Below, in pieces: positions 24,218 through 32,937 of a DNA stretch of 64,000 nucleotides. The notes beneath the pieces are model-generated. The model ran no database searches, was not told where the DNA came from, and worked only from the letters and a program-made list of their open reading frames with translations. The position numbers and the translations under genes are program-made. Position 1 is the stretch's first letter. Every line of letters begins with the position of its first letter. The DNA is from Arthrobacter sp. V1I7 (GTDB taxonomy: Bacteria > Actinomycetota > Actinomycetes > Actinomycetales > Micrococcaceae), in assembly GCF_030817015.1 (NCBI RefSeq), contig NZ_JAUSYS010000001.1, positions 3,410,001-3,474,000 of the forward strand, read 5' to 3'.

Positions 24218-27200
24218 CCGCTGAACTGACCAACACCGAACTGCAGGACAGCCTGTTCAGCCTGGATGAACCCTCCCAGGACGTTACGGACGACGCCGGT
24301 ACTCCCCCGGGTTTCCGGCTGCACCGGCTGGAGCTGCTCAACTGGGGCACCTTCCATCAGGGGATCCGAACGTTCCGGCTGGACGGCGCCAACAGCCTCC
24401 TCACGGGTGACATCGGGTCGGGTAAGTCCACCGTGGTGGACGCGATCACCACTCTCCTGCTTCCCGCGCACCGGATCGAGTACAACAAGGCCGCGGGTGC
24501 GCAGAAGAAGGAACGCACCCTGATGTCCTACGTCCGGGGCTTCCACAAGAGCGCCCGCAGCGCCGGGGGTGAATACTCCAAGCCGGTGGCACTGCGCGGG
24601 ACGGGAACGCTCACCGTGGTGCTCGGCGTCTTCCACAACGCGGTGCTGGGCAAGTCGGTCACCCTGGCCGTGACGCTCTGGGCCATGCAGGAGGCCGGCC
24701 AGCCCAACCGCTTCTACTCGGTGGCCGAGACGGACCAGTCCATCGCGGCGGACTTTGCGAACTTCGGCCAGGATCCGGCGAAGCTGAAAAAGAAGCTCCG
24801 CGCCGCGGGCGTGGCCGTCCATGATTCCTTCGACCCCTACGCCGCGGCGTTCAAGCGGCAGTTCGGCATCGGCGGGAACCAGGCCATGGAGCTGTTCCAC
24901 CGCACCGTCTCCATGAAGCAGGTGGAGAACATCACGTCCTTCGTGCGCACCAACATGCTCGAGGAAGACGACGTCGCGGCGCGGATCGGCAACTTGATCC
25001 ACCACTTCGACGACCTGAAAAAGGCCCACGACGCCGTGCTGCGGGCCAAGGACCAGATCGGCCTGCTGACGCCCATCAGGGAGGGCTCCGCCCAGCACAC
25101 CAGGCTGAGCCGCGAGGACGAGCTCGCCAGGACGCAGCGGGACCAGCTGCACCCCTGGTTCACCGACCAGAAGCTGAAGCTGAGCCTGGAACACCAGGCG
25201 GAGCTGGCGGGTACCGGAGTCCGGCTGCGGGAGGACAGCAGCAAGCTGTCCACCTCGATCAGCCAACTGCGCCACGATCTCTCCGCCGTCAAGGAGGACA
25301 TCCGCAGCAACGGCGGCGGCCGGCTAGCCGCCATTGATGCAGAGGTCACGCGCCTTACCGAGGAATCCCGCACCCAGCGGCAGCGCTTCGAAAACTACAC
25401 CGCCGCCGCCGCCGGCCTGGGCCTGCCGGCCGCCGAGGACCGGGTGCTGTTCGACGCCAACCGCGCCCGCCTCACTGGGGTGGAAGCGGAGCTCGGCGAG
25501 AACTCCCGCGGGCTGCAGGAAAGCCGCACCGCGCTGACCATCGAGCGGACAACGCTCACCGAGCGCGCCGCCGAGATCGGCGCCGAACTTACTAGCCTGC
25601 AGTCCCGCCCCAACCTGCTGCCGCGCCCCCAGCTGGAGCTCCGCCGTCGGCTGTGTGACGGCACCGGCATACCGGAATACGCGCTGCCCTACGCCGGCGA
25701 GCTGCTGCGGGTCCGCGACGGGGAAGCCGAGTGGGAGGGAGCCGCGGAACGCACCCTGCACGGCTTCGCACTCTCCCTGCTGGTACCCACCGAGCACTAC
25801 CAGGCGGTGAGCAAGTGGGTGGATACCAACAACCTCCGGGGCCGGCTGGTGTACCTGAAGATCGGGGAGTCGTATTCACCCAGGGCAGCCGAGCCGGGAA
25901 CGCTGGCGGCCAAGATCGCCATCAAGCAGGGCACCCCGTTCCGCAGTTTCCTCCTCGACGAACTCAGCAGCCGGTTCGACTACTTCTGCTGCGAGAACCT
26001 GGAGGATTTCCGCCGCTATCCGAAGGCGCTGACCCTCAACGGCCAGCTCAAGGGCGGCCGCGGGCGGCATGAGAAGGACGACCGCCGGGACCTGACGGAC
26101 CGGCGCAACTACGTGCTCGGCTGGGACAACCAGGACAAGGTCACCCGCTTCCTCGCCGAGCAGGACGAGGTCCGGAGCCAGCTCCAGGGCAACACCGCCC
26201 GGCTCGGCAAGGTGGACCACTACCTCGGTGCGCTCGGGCGGCAGAACCAGCAGCTCGGCACGGTCCGGTCCGTGACGGATTTCGCCGAGATCAGCTGGCA
26301 GCTCACCGCCCGCCGCATCGAGGACCTCAAGAAGGAGAAGAGCGAGCTCGAGTCCGCCAGCGATGTCCTGCAGCAGCTGGCCGCCAAAGAGACGGAGATG
26401 GCCGGGCGGCTGGGGCGCCTGGAGGACCAGGCGGACAAACTCCAGCGCCGGATCGGCGCCAATGAGGAAGCGGCCAAGGAGATCGCCGCCGCGATCGAGG
26501 AGTGCGCTGCCGTCTTGGGTGAGCAGCCCTTGGCGGACGACGCCGGGGTGCTGGCCGCCGTCGGGAAACTCGCCACCGGTGCGCTCGGGGACAAACCGCT
26601 GACGTACAAAAACACCGCGGCGGTGGAAAGCACCGTACGTGCCGGGCTGACGGACATCATCGATGCACTCGTCAAACGGATCGCCCGCACGGCGGAAACC
26701 ACGGTGCGGCTGATGGCCGACTTCCGCAACAAATACCCGAACGAGACCACCGAAATCGACGCCGCGCTCGAGGCCGCCGGGGACTACAACCGGCTCCTGG
26801 AGCAGCTGGTCAGCAACGACCTGCCCCGGTTCGAGGCGCACTTCAAGGAATCGCTCAACCAGAACACGATCCACGAGGTGGTGGCCTTCAACGCCTTCCT
26901 GGACAGCCGCCGGCAGGACATCGTGAACCGGATCGGCGAAATAAACCTCTCCCTGGCCGGGATTGAGTACAACACCGGCCGCCACATCCAGCTGGAGCAC
27001 CAGAACACCACGGACCTGGATGTCCGCCAGTTCGGCATGGACCTGCGGGCCTGTTCGGAGGGCACCATCGGCGACGAGGAACAATACTCGGAACAGAAAT
27101 ACCTGCAGGTGGCGCGGCTGATCGAGCGTTTCCGCGGCCGGGACGGCTACACCACCCTCGACGAGCGGTGGACCGCCAAGGTGACGGATGTGCGGAACTG

Positions 27201-27645
27201 GTTCACGTTCTCCGCTTCGGAAAAGTGGACCGAAACCGGGGATGAGTTCGAGCATTTCACCGACTCGGGCGGAAAATCCGGCGGCCAGAAGGAAAAGCTC
27301 GCCTACACCATCCTCGCCGCCGCGCTGGCCTTCCAGTTCGGCCTGGCCGCGGGGCAGGGGCCCGGAAAACCTGCCGGCAAGAATTCCGGCGCCGGCCGCA
27401 GCTTCCGGTTCGTCGTCATCGACGAGGCGTTCGGCCGCGGGTCCGATGAGTCCGCGCGGTACGGCCTGGAGCTCTTCCAGCGGATGAAGCTCCAGCTGCT
27501 GATCGTCACACCCCTGCAGAAAATCCATGTGATCGAACCCTTCGTGGCCCACGTGGGCTTCGTGGCGAACACCAACGGCGACGACTCCCAGCTGCGCAAC
27601 ATGACTATCCAGGAATACCGGGACGAGCGGGACCGGCGTGCCTAA
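24214..27645 (+). CDS. jetC: Wadjet system SMC-like ATPase JetC
   Basis: A 1143-residue SMC/MukB-like ATPase, the motor that loops DNA in Wadjet. A Walker A motif lies at residues 65-73 (GDIGSGKST), long coiled-coil regions (about 300-480 and 620-780) flank a hinge-like part, and the C-terminal head has the signature GGKSGGQKEKLAYTILAAA and Walker B FVVIDEAFGRGSDES. The C-terminus IVTPLQKIHVIEPFVAHVGF is typical of the family. The ATG at 24214 overlaps the jetB stop; an in-frame start at 24109 inside jetB is rejected. Length and motifs look intact. Confidence 0.94.
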   Translation: MTAELTNTELQDSLFSLDEPSQDVTDDAGTPPGFRLHRLELLNWGTFHQGIRTFRLDGANSLLTGDIGSGKSTVVDAITTLLLPAHRIEYNKAAGAQKKERTLMSYVRGFHKSARSAGGEYSKPVALRGTGTLTVVLGVFHNAVLGKSVTLAVTLWAMQEAGQPNRFYSVAETDQSIAADFANFGQDPAKLKKKLRAAGVAVHDSFDPYAAAFKRQFGIGGNQAMELFHRTVSMKQVENITSFVRTNMLEEDDVAARIGNLIHHFDDLKKAHDAVLRAKDQIGLLTPIREGSAQHTRLSREDELARTQRDQLHPWFTDQKLKLSLEHQAELAGTGVRLREDSSKLSTSISQLRHDLSAVKEDIRSNGGGRLAAIDAEVTRLTEESRTQRQRFENYTAAAAGLGLPAAEDRVLFDANRARLTGVEAELGENSRGLQESRTALTIERTTLTERAAEIGAELTSLQSRPNLLPRPQLELRRRLCDGTGIPEYALPYAGELLRVRDGEAEWEGAAERTLHGFALSLLVPTEHYQAVSKWVDTNNLRGRLVYLKIGESYSPRAAEPGTLAAKIAIKQGTPFRSFLLDELSSRFDYFCCENLEDFRRYPKALTLNGQLKGGRGRHEKDDRRDLTDRRNYVLGWDNQDKVTRFLAEQDEVRSQLQGNTARLGKVDHYLGALGRQNQQLGTVRSVTDFAEISWQLTARRIEDLKKEKSELESASDVLQQLAAKETEMAGRLGRLEDQADKLQRRIGANEEAAKEIAAAIEECAAVLGEQPLADDAGVLAAVGKLATGALGDKPLTYKNTAAVESTVRAGLTDIIDALVKRIARTAETTVRLMADFRNKYPNETTEIDAALEAAGDYNRLLEQLVSNDLPRFEAHFKESLNQNTIHEVVAFNAFLDSRRQDIVNRIGEINLSLAGIEYNTGRHIQLEHQNTTDLDVRQFGMDLRACSEGTIGDEEQYSEQKYLQVARLIERFRGRDGYTTLDERWTAKVTDVRNWFTFSASEKWTETGDEFEHFTDSGGKSGGQKEKLAYTILAAALAFQFGLAAGQGPGKPAGKNSGAGRSFRFVVIDEAFGRGSDESARYGLELFQRMKLQLLIVTPLQKIHVIEPFVAHVGFVANTNGDDSQLRNMTIQEYRDERDRRA

Positions 27646-28963
27646 GCGGCGTCCCGAGGGCCCCGAACCGAGCTTGCGAGGTTTGGGAAGGGACCTCCGC
27701 GCTGAGCCTCTGCCCGGACGTTCGCACGGCTGGACCACGCTGGCGATGCTCCGCGCCCAGTCGCAGAAGACCTGGGACAGCGGCGTGCTGCTGCGCGAGC
27801 TGCTGGAACCCAGCGGCGTCTATCCGCGCCGCCGTCCGCTGAAACGCCCGACGGCGGCCACCCTCCGCAGTGACTATGCTGCGGCACGAGCCTGGGCGGC
27901 GGAGTTGTTCGCCGCCACCGGGCATTTCACGCTGGAGACCGCGGAGGTGGGCCGCACCACCATCGGATCCAACCTGCTGCCTGCCGCGGCCGTGTTTCCG
28001 GCGGCGGACGATGAGATTGCCTTTGTGGGCAGATCGAAGGATGCGTCCCGGTTCCGGGAGCTCGCCGAGGGGTTGTCCGAGCTGGACCCCGGTCTCCGCA
28101 GCTGGGTGCTGAAACGTCCACTGCAACTGCTGGAACTGGGCGGTGACGCGTTGACCGCCGCCCGGGTGGCCCTCTGGCTGCGGGACAACCCGGACCCCGG
28201 CATCTATGTGCGGCAACTCGGCATCACCGGTGTGCACACCAAGTTCATCGAGCACCACCGGAAGGTGATTGATGAGATGGCCGCGGAGCTGCGTGCGGAC
28301 CCGCCGCTCCCCGTGGACGCAGCCGACGGCGATGACCTTCCGGAAGCGGCCGCGGAGCCGGGGTCACTGCTGGGCCAGGCCCCTGCCCGGACACCGGCGG
28401 CACGCTTCGCCGCGCGGCACGGGTTCCTGCACCCGCCCGAGCTCGTCAGGTTCCGGGCGCTGGACCCCCTGCTGCCGCTGCTGGGCGCAGCACGGGACCT
28501 GACCGTCACGGCCGAGGCGTTCAGTACGCTTCAGTTGCCGGTCAGGAAAGTGATTGTCACCGAGAACCTGGTGAATTTCCTGGCCCTGCCGGAGGTGCCC
28601 GGCACGCTGGCCGTTTACGGCGGCGGGTACGGATTCTCGTCGCTGCGGGACGCGGAGTGGCTGCGGGAGTGCGCGGTCTGGTACTGGGGTGACCTGGACA
28701 CCCACGGCTTCCGGATCCTGGACCAGCTCCGGGCGGTCCACCCCCACGTGGTCAGCGTGCTGATGGACGAGGGCACGCTACTGGCGCACCGGGACGCTTG
28801 GGGCAGCGAGCCGTCCCCTTCCCGGGCGGCGCTGAGCAGGCTGACGCCCGAGGAGTCCGCACTCTTCGAGGCGTTGGTCAGCGATTCCTTCGGAAAGTCC
28901 GTCAGGCTGGAGCAGGAGCTGATCCGTTGGGACTGGGCGCTGGAACGGCTGCTGACCGGCTGA
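27638..28963 (+). CDS. jetD: Wadjet system nuclease JetD (DUF3322/DUF2220)
   Basis: A 441-residue protein with an N-terminal DUF3322 part (WTTLAMLRAQSQKTWDSG) and a C-terminal DUF2220 Toprim-type nuclease domain, which cuts plasmid DNA after looping. The metal-binding residues of the Toprim fold are visible: Glu in VTENLVNFLALPEVPG (about residue 308) and the acidic pair in WYWGDLDTHGF (about 351-353). The start overlaps the end of jetC by eight bases. It closes the operon; a short GNAT fragment follows. Confidence 0.92.
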   Translation: MPKRRPEGPEPSLRGLGRDLRAEPLPGRSHGWTTLAMLRAQSQKTWDSGVLLRELLEPSGVYPRRRPLKRPTAATLRSDYAAARAWAAELFAATGHFTLETAEVGRTTIGSNLLPAAAVFPAADDEIAFVGRSKDASRFRELAEGLSELDPGLRSWVLKRPLQLLELGGDALTAARVALWLRDNPDPGIYVRQLGITGVHTKFIEHHRKVIDEMAAELRADPPLPVDAADGDDLPEAAAEPGSLLGQAPARTPAARFAARHGFLHPPELVRFRALDPLLPLLGAARDLTVTAEAFSTLQLPVRKVIVTENLVNFLALPEVPGTLAVYGGGYGFSSLRDAEWLRECAVWYWGDLDTHGFRILDQLRAVHPHVVSVLMDEGTLLAHRDAWGSEPSPSRAALSRLTPEESALFEALVSDSFGKSVRLEQELIRWDWALERLLTG

Positions 28964-29038
28964 GAGCCCCGTCAGCTTGCTTCGGACGCTGCTTGCCTCT
29001 ACCGACTGCCGTACAAATTCCGTACAGTCTTTAGTGGA

Positions 29039-29164
29039 GACGCCGACAATCCTGGCTTAGTCGAGTGGTACGCGCGACACGGATTTACGTCCACCGGCGG
29101 CGATAACCTGAGGCTTTACATGAAGGTAGCCACGGCCAAGAAGTACCTTGAAGCCGACGGGTGA
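29039..29164 (+). pseudogene. GNAT acetyltransferase, C-terminal fragment
   Basis: The frame from 29039 to the TGA at 29164 reads as the last ~41 residues of a GNAT protein: ADNPGLVEWYARHGF, DNLRLYMKVATAKKYL. The acetyl-CoA binding part is missing and no start codon is present. Proteins with this ending often occur as GNAT toxins beside small antitoxins, but no such partner is left. Confidence 0.5.
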
Positions 29165-29217
29165 TGGCTGCCGGTCCACACCGATGAAGAAATCCGGCAG
29201 TCGCTAATTGCCCTGGC

Positions 29218-29400
29218 CTAGGCGCATGCGGTTCCAGCTTTCCGCTCCGGTACGTAACCCCGCAGGATGAAGCCAAGCATGATCCATCCAGCGCCGAACA
29301 ACGCGAAAACTCCGGCACCGATTGCGGGAGGCAGCACTTCCAGCGCGTACAGGAGCGGCCGCAACGGCAGGACAAACATCCCGACTGCGCCGATCGTCAT
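29218..29400 (-). CDS. Small membrane protein or membrane-protein remnant
   Basis: A 60-residue frame with two hydrophobic helices (TIGAVGMFVLPLRPLLYAL and AIGAGVFALFGAGWIMLGFI), ending in a basic tail. An upstream peptide MENDIRDGWDPA in a neighbouring frame looks like the lost N-terminus, so a frameshift near 29400-29410 is possible. Not recognised as a family. Confidence 0.4.
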   Translation of the reverse strand: MTIGAVGMFVLPLRPLLYALEVLPPAIGAGVFALFGAGWIMLGFILRGYVPERKAGTACA

Positions 29401-29458
29401 CAAGCCGGATCCCAACCGTCTCGGATGTCGTTCTCCATGGCGGCCGCCCCTGGTGACG

Positions 29459-29660
29459 GCGAGTCCGACGAGGAAGGAGGCCAGTCCCGGTCGGAGGAGA
29501 CGCAGCTGGCCAAAATGGAAGAGCAGCTGGGTGACATCGGGCGCCGGAACCAGCAGCTGAGCGCCGTCCGTTCTGTTGCCGGTTTCGGCGAGACCAGCTG
29601 GGCGTTCACTGCCCGCCGGATTCAGGAGTTCAAGGAAGAGCGCCGAGGTCCTGGAAAGCA
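29459..29660 (+). pseudogene. Decayed jetC fragment
   Basis: The translation from about 29459 aligns with JetC residues around 650-710: the remnant has GRRNQQLSAVRSVAGFGETS where jetC has GRQNQQLGTVRSVTDFAEIS, and FTARRIQEFKEE where jetC has LTARRIEDLKKE. Similarity ends at both sides. It is a leftover of a second, diverged Wadjet locus and not a duplication of the intact gene, since many residues differ. Confidence 0.65.
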
Positions 29661-30041
29661 AACCGGGCTGGACTGCAGGCGCCAGAAGCGGGCCGTGGAG
29701 AGGCCCAGCGTGTTGCCGCTTTCCCGGCGCGGCTGCACCACTTCAATCACAACCGAGGCCCCAACTCACTCAAAGGTCAGGCACCAGCAAGCCGCGTAAC
29801 TAACCTCCGTGGTAAAAACACCTAGATAGTGTCTGCCGGCATTCCGCAGCGTAGGCGACCGGCTGCAGCCCGGAACCCCGGGTAGCCGCGCCTGCCGAAA
29901 CTCCGGAGTGATTTCCAGAATATTTTGCCAGTCACCCATCCGACATGCCGCAACGCCCGAATAACTGACATCACCTCTTGGGTTGGCAGGCAAGGCGAAC
30001 CCAGTCGATCTATAAACTCAAACCGCATTCAGGAGATCATC
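29661..30041. other. Gene-free stretch
   Basis: No gene is supported between the jetC remnant and the DUF4383 gene. The region has short open frames of poor quality on both strands; the ribosome-binding site for the DUF4383 gene (CAGGAGA) lies at its end. Confidence 0.35.
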
Positions 30042-30494
30042 ATGACGACACACACCAGCTCCGGCAGGGCTACCCGCACCAACATCCAGAAGGCATCGAT
30101 GGTTGTGGGTGCCGTGTTCCTGCTGGTCGGTGTCCTGGGCTTCGTGCCGGGAATCACCGCCAACTACGACCAGCTACACTTCGCGGGACACCACTCCGAG
30201 GCCCTGCTGCTGGGCCTTTTCCAGGTCTCGGCCCTGCACAACATCGTCCACCTGCTTTTCGGCGCCGCAGGCCTCGCCCTTGCGAAGACCGCTTCCGGTG
30301 CGCGCTCCTTCCTCCTCTACGGCGGCATCATCTACCTGGTCCTGTTCGTCTATGGATTGGTCATCCCCCAGGATTCGGCCGGGAACTTCGTGCCGCTGAA
30401 CGGCTTTGACAACGTCCTGCACCTGCTGCTCGGCGTCGGCATGGTGGCCCTGGCCTTGATCCTCACCAAGGGCCACGCCAAGGCCCGGGCCTAA
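30042..30494 (+). CDS. DUF4383 family membrane protein
   Basis: A 150-residue integral membrane protein of the DUF4383 family, with four hydrophobic helices. Typical features are the N-terminal NIQKASMVVGAVFLLVGVLG followed by FVPGIT, the LLGLFQVSALHNIVHLLFGA block and the C-terminal NGFDNVLHLLLGVGMVALAL. The two HN.(V/L)HL motifs in helices two and four are a family hallmark. The role is unknown. ATG 30042 has AGGAGA seven to eight bases upstream. A terminator-like hairpin follows. Confidence 0.85.
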   Translation: MTTHTSSGRATRTNIQKASMVVGAVFLLVGVLGFVPGITANYDQLHFAGHHSEALLLGLFQVSALHNIVHLLFGAAGLALAKTASGARSFLLYGGIIYLVLFVYGLVIPQDSAGNFVPLNGFDNVLHLLLGVGMVALALILTKGHAKARA

Positions 30495-30547
30495 GCCAAA
30501 GCCGGGCGGCCAGCACGAAGGTACGTGCGGGCGTACTAGTGGGCACG

Positions 30548-30573
30548 GCGGGGCGCAGCAACCTGCGCCCCGC
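30548..30573. terminator. Hairpin between convergent genes
   Basis: An 11-bp perfect stem (GCGGGGCGCAG, 30548-30558, with its complement 30563-30573) closes a CAAC loop. It lies between the convergent DUF4383 gene and the minus-strand membrane gene ending at 30587, and can serve as terminator for either strand. Confidence 0.6.
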
Positions 30574-30586
30574 TTCGGTTCCCGCC

Positions 30587-30874
30587 CTACAGCGATGCTC
30601 CGGCAGCCGCAACGGCAATCGTGGCGGGAAGCGCCAGTACGAATATCCATCTGGCCCATGAAGCAAGGATCCCCCGACGCCAGGAAGCCACGCCCAGCAG
30701 CAGCACCCCTGAGAGGACTGTCAGGAGCCCGATCAGGAAGGCAATCCAGGCCCCCATGCGGGCGTTGCCTTCCTGATCGGGCTGGTCGCTGAAGAACCTG
30801 AATTCGGCCACATTCCCAGCCATCATGGCGGCGAACCCGATAATGATGGAAGCGGTCGCGATGACTGCCAGCAC
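30587..30874 (-). CDS. Small membrane protein
   Basis: A 95-residue protein with three hydrophobic segments (AVIATASIIIGFAAMMAG, WIAFLIGLLTVLSGVLLLGV, WIFVLALPATIAVAAAG) and an acidic loop (EFRFFSDQPDQEGNAR). The GTG at 30874 has GGAGG about nine bases upstream. The frame upstream stays open to the LacI gene stop at 30914, so an N-terminal helix may have been lost when the levan locus was inserted. Not recognised. Confidence 0.5.
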   Translation of the reverse strand: MLAVIATASIIIGFAAMMAGNVAEFRFFSDQPDQEGNARMGAWIAFLIGLLTVLSGVLLLGVASWRRGILASWARWIFVLALPATIAVAAAGASL

Positions 30875-30913
30875 GGACGCCCGCCTCCGGTACCGCAGGA
30901 ACAGTCCGAGAAC

Positions 30914-32035
30914 CTATGCGGGTGAGTGCACAGCCACGGATGCGCGTTCAATGGTGGGGCACGTGATCTTCACGGCGGAGTCGTTGGGTGCTTCGTCCAG
31001 GCCCAGGAGCATGCGTACTCCTGCCGCTCCGAGTTCGTAGTGGGGCAGGGACACTGTGGACAGCGGCGGACGAAGGTGGGCGGCGATGACTTCCTGGTTG
31101 TCGAAACCGACTACGGCCATGTCATCTGGAATGGAGAGCCCGTTTTCCCGGAGGCCGTCGTAGAGGCCCATGGCCATGCGGTCGTTGTAGCAGTACACGG
31201 CGGTGACGTTGCGTTTGAGCAGTTCTTCGGTTGCGCCGTATCCGCCTTCCTGGTCCGGATAGGCTTCCATGACCAGGTGGGGGTCGAACGGAATTCCGGC
31301 ACCCTCGAGTGCTTCCTTGTACCCTTGGAGCCGTCCGTCCTTGGCTGGGGCGGGAATCGTGGCGTTTATGAAGGCGATGCGCGAGTGGCCGCCGCGGAGC
31401 AGGATTTCCGTTGCCGACTGTCCACCCTGTGCTTCGTCGGGTACGACAGAGCGGGCCGCCCCGGCCTCTGGAGAGAAACAGTTGACGAGGACGAAGTCCG
31501 CCTCGCGCAGTGTTTCCGGGATGTCGGTGGCCCGGTGGAACCATGTGGAGTAGAGGATTCCGCGTACCTTGTATTCGAGCATCATGGCGATGGCGTCCTG
31601 TTCCAGGTCGCGGTTGCCTTCGGTGTTCGCGATGAGAAGGGCGTACCCGTGTTTCCATGCTTCGTCCTGGGCGCCGTGGATGATCTGGCCGGCGAAGGGG
31701 GTGGTGGCAATGGCGTCGGCGACGAGACCGATGAACCGTGAGGTGCCGCTGACCAGGGTCTTGGCCATCGCGTTGGGGCGGTAACCGAGTTGCCGGATCG
31801 CGTCCTTGACCCGTTGACGCGTCTCATCCGCAATGCGGGCATTCTTCTTCTTGTTGATGACCAGCGAGACCGTGGCGGTGGACACGCCGGCTGCTTCAGC
31901 AACCTCGCGGAGGGTAACCGGATGGGCGCGGCCGGTTCTGACAGGAACGTCGGGGGTGGCCGCGCTGCCTGAATCTTTCTCCTGCGAAATCATGTGCCCT
32001 CCATCAGGAGTATATCCGTCTGCCGTGGCCGTCAT
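30914..32035 (-). CDS. LacI-family transcriptional regulator of levan locus
   Basis: A 373-residue LacI/GalR repressor. The helix-turn-helix and hinge are at about residues 40-95 (TLREVAEAAGVSTATVSLVI, then IRQLGYRPNAMAKTLVSG). The periplasmic-binding-like sensor domain follows (FIGLVADAIATTPFAGQIIH, YCYNDRMAMGLYDGL, MAVVGFDNQEVIAA). It is the last gene of the sugar operon; its ATG overlaps the stop of the permease gene. It probably binds the three 18-base sites at 36697-36858 and is released by a fructose-type sugar. About 35 residues precede the DNA-binding part. Confidence 0.88.
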   Translation of the reverse strand: MTATADGYTPDGGHMISQEKDSGSAATPDVPVRTGRAHPVTLREVAEAAGVSTATVSLVINKKKNARIADETRQRVKDAIRQLGYRPNAMAKTLVSGTSRFIGLVADAIATTPFAGQIIHGAQDEAWKHGYALLIANTEGNRDLEQDAIAMMLEYKVRGILYSTWFHRATDIPETLREADFVLVNCFSPEAGAARSVVPDEAQGGQSATEILLRGGHSRIAFINATIPAPAKDGRLQGYKEALEGAGIPFDPHLVMEAYPDQEGGYGATEELLKRNVTAVYCYNDRMAMGLYDGLRENGLSIPDDMAVVGFDNQEVIAAHLRPPLSTVSLPHYELGAAGVRMLLGLDEAPNDSAVKITCPTIERASVAVHSPA

Positions 32036-32937
32036 CCCTTCGTCGCCCCGCTTTCCAGGCCTTGGATCATTGCTTTGTTCAGCACGAGAAATACCAGCAG
32101 CAGGGGCGTGATGGTGACGCAGACGGCGGCAAAGGTGGCCGTCCAGTCGGTCTTTCCCATGGCGCCAATGTAGTTCTGCAGGCCGAGCGGAATGGTCTTC
32201 AGTTCTTCGGAGAGGACGAAGGTGTTGGCGAAGATGAAATCGTTCCAGATGAAGATGCTGTTGACCAGGACGACTGTCACGACAGTATTTACCGACAGGG
32301 GCAGGGTGATGAGTCCGAAGATGCGGTACGGACCTGCTCCGTCAAGAGAGGCTGCCTCGTACGTTTCCCGGGGGATGTATTCAAAGAACGAGGAGAACAG
32401 GTAGATGGACATCGGAAGGGCGAAGCCGGCCAAGGGAATGATCATCGACGCGTAGGTGTCAAGCAGGTTGATGGTTGAGTAGTCGATGAAGAGCGGCACG
32501 AGGGCGATCTGGACGGGCACGATGATGCCGATCAGGAAAAGGCTGCGGACGAACTTGCTGAACCGGAACCCGAGGACCTGCAACGCATAAGCAGCCATCA
32601 TTCCCAGGAGCACAATCAGGACATTGGCTCCCATGGTGACGATGAAACTGTTGAGGATGTTCAACCAGAGGTTGCCCGTCTCGAACGCGCGGGCGTAGTT
32701 CTCCCACGTCAGGGACTTTGGCAGCGCGAAGGGGTCACCCGTCGCGAAGTCGTGCTCAGTGCGGAGACTGGTGATGAAAAGCCAGGCGAGAGGGTAGACC
32801 TGCACAATGACGATAAGGGCGATAAGCACTCTTGACAGGGTGCTGTGAAGGCTGGGCGGCCGACGCCGCCGCAGCGGCGGCGGGCTGTCTGATGGGACTG
32901 CCCTGGGCCTTGTAATCGGAGCTGCCGGCGCCGTCAT
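32032..32937 (-). CDS. Sugar ABC transporter permease (MalG type)
   Basis: A 301-residue inner-membrane permease of the carbohydrate ABC type. A proline/arginine-rich cytoplasmic N-terminus is followed by six hydrophobic segments. The EAA loop that docks the ATPase is clear: YIPRETYEAASLDGAGPYRIFGLITLP. The start ATG 32937 overlaps the stop of the MalF-type gene (ATGA). No ATP-binding subunit is encoded in the operon, so a shared MsiK-like ATPase elsewhere is likely, as is usual in actinobacteria. Confidence 0.9.
   Translation of the reverse strand: MTAPAAPITRPRAVPSDSPPPLRRRRPPSLHSTLSRVLIALIVIVQVYPLAWLFITSLRTEHDFATGDPFALPKSLTWENYARAFETGNLWLNILNSFIVTMGANVLIVLLGMMAAYALQVLGFRFSKFVRSLFLIGIIVPVQIALVPLFIDYSTINLLDTYASMIIPLAGFALPMSIYLFSSFFEYIPRETYEAASLDGAGPYRIFGLITLPLSVNTVVTVVLVNSIFIWNDFIFANTFVLSEELKTIPLGLQNYIGAMGKTDWTATFAAVCVTITPLLLVFLVLNKAMIQGLESGATKG

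Noticed and set aside
25876..27738. Long minus-strand frame opposite jetC
   Set aside because: Its Gly/Val/Glu-rich translation is the usual antisense shadow of a GC-rich gene; the plus strand carries all SMC motifs.
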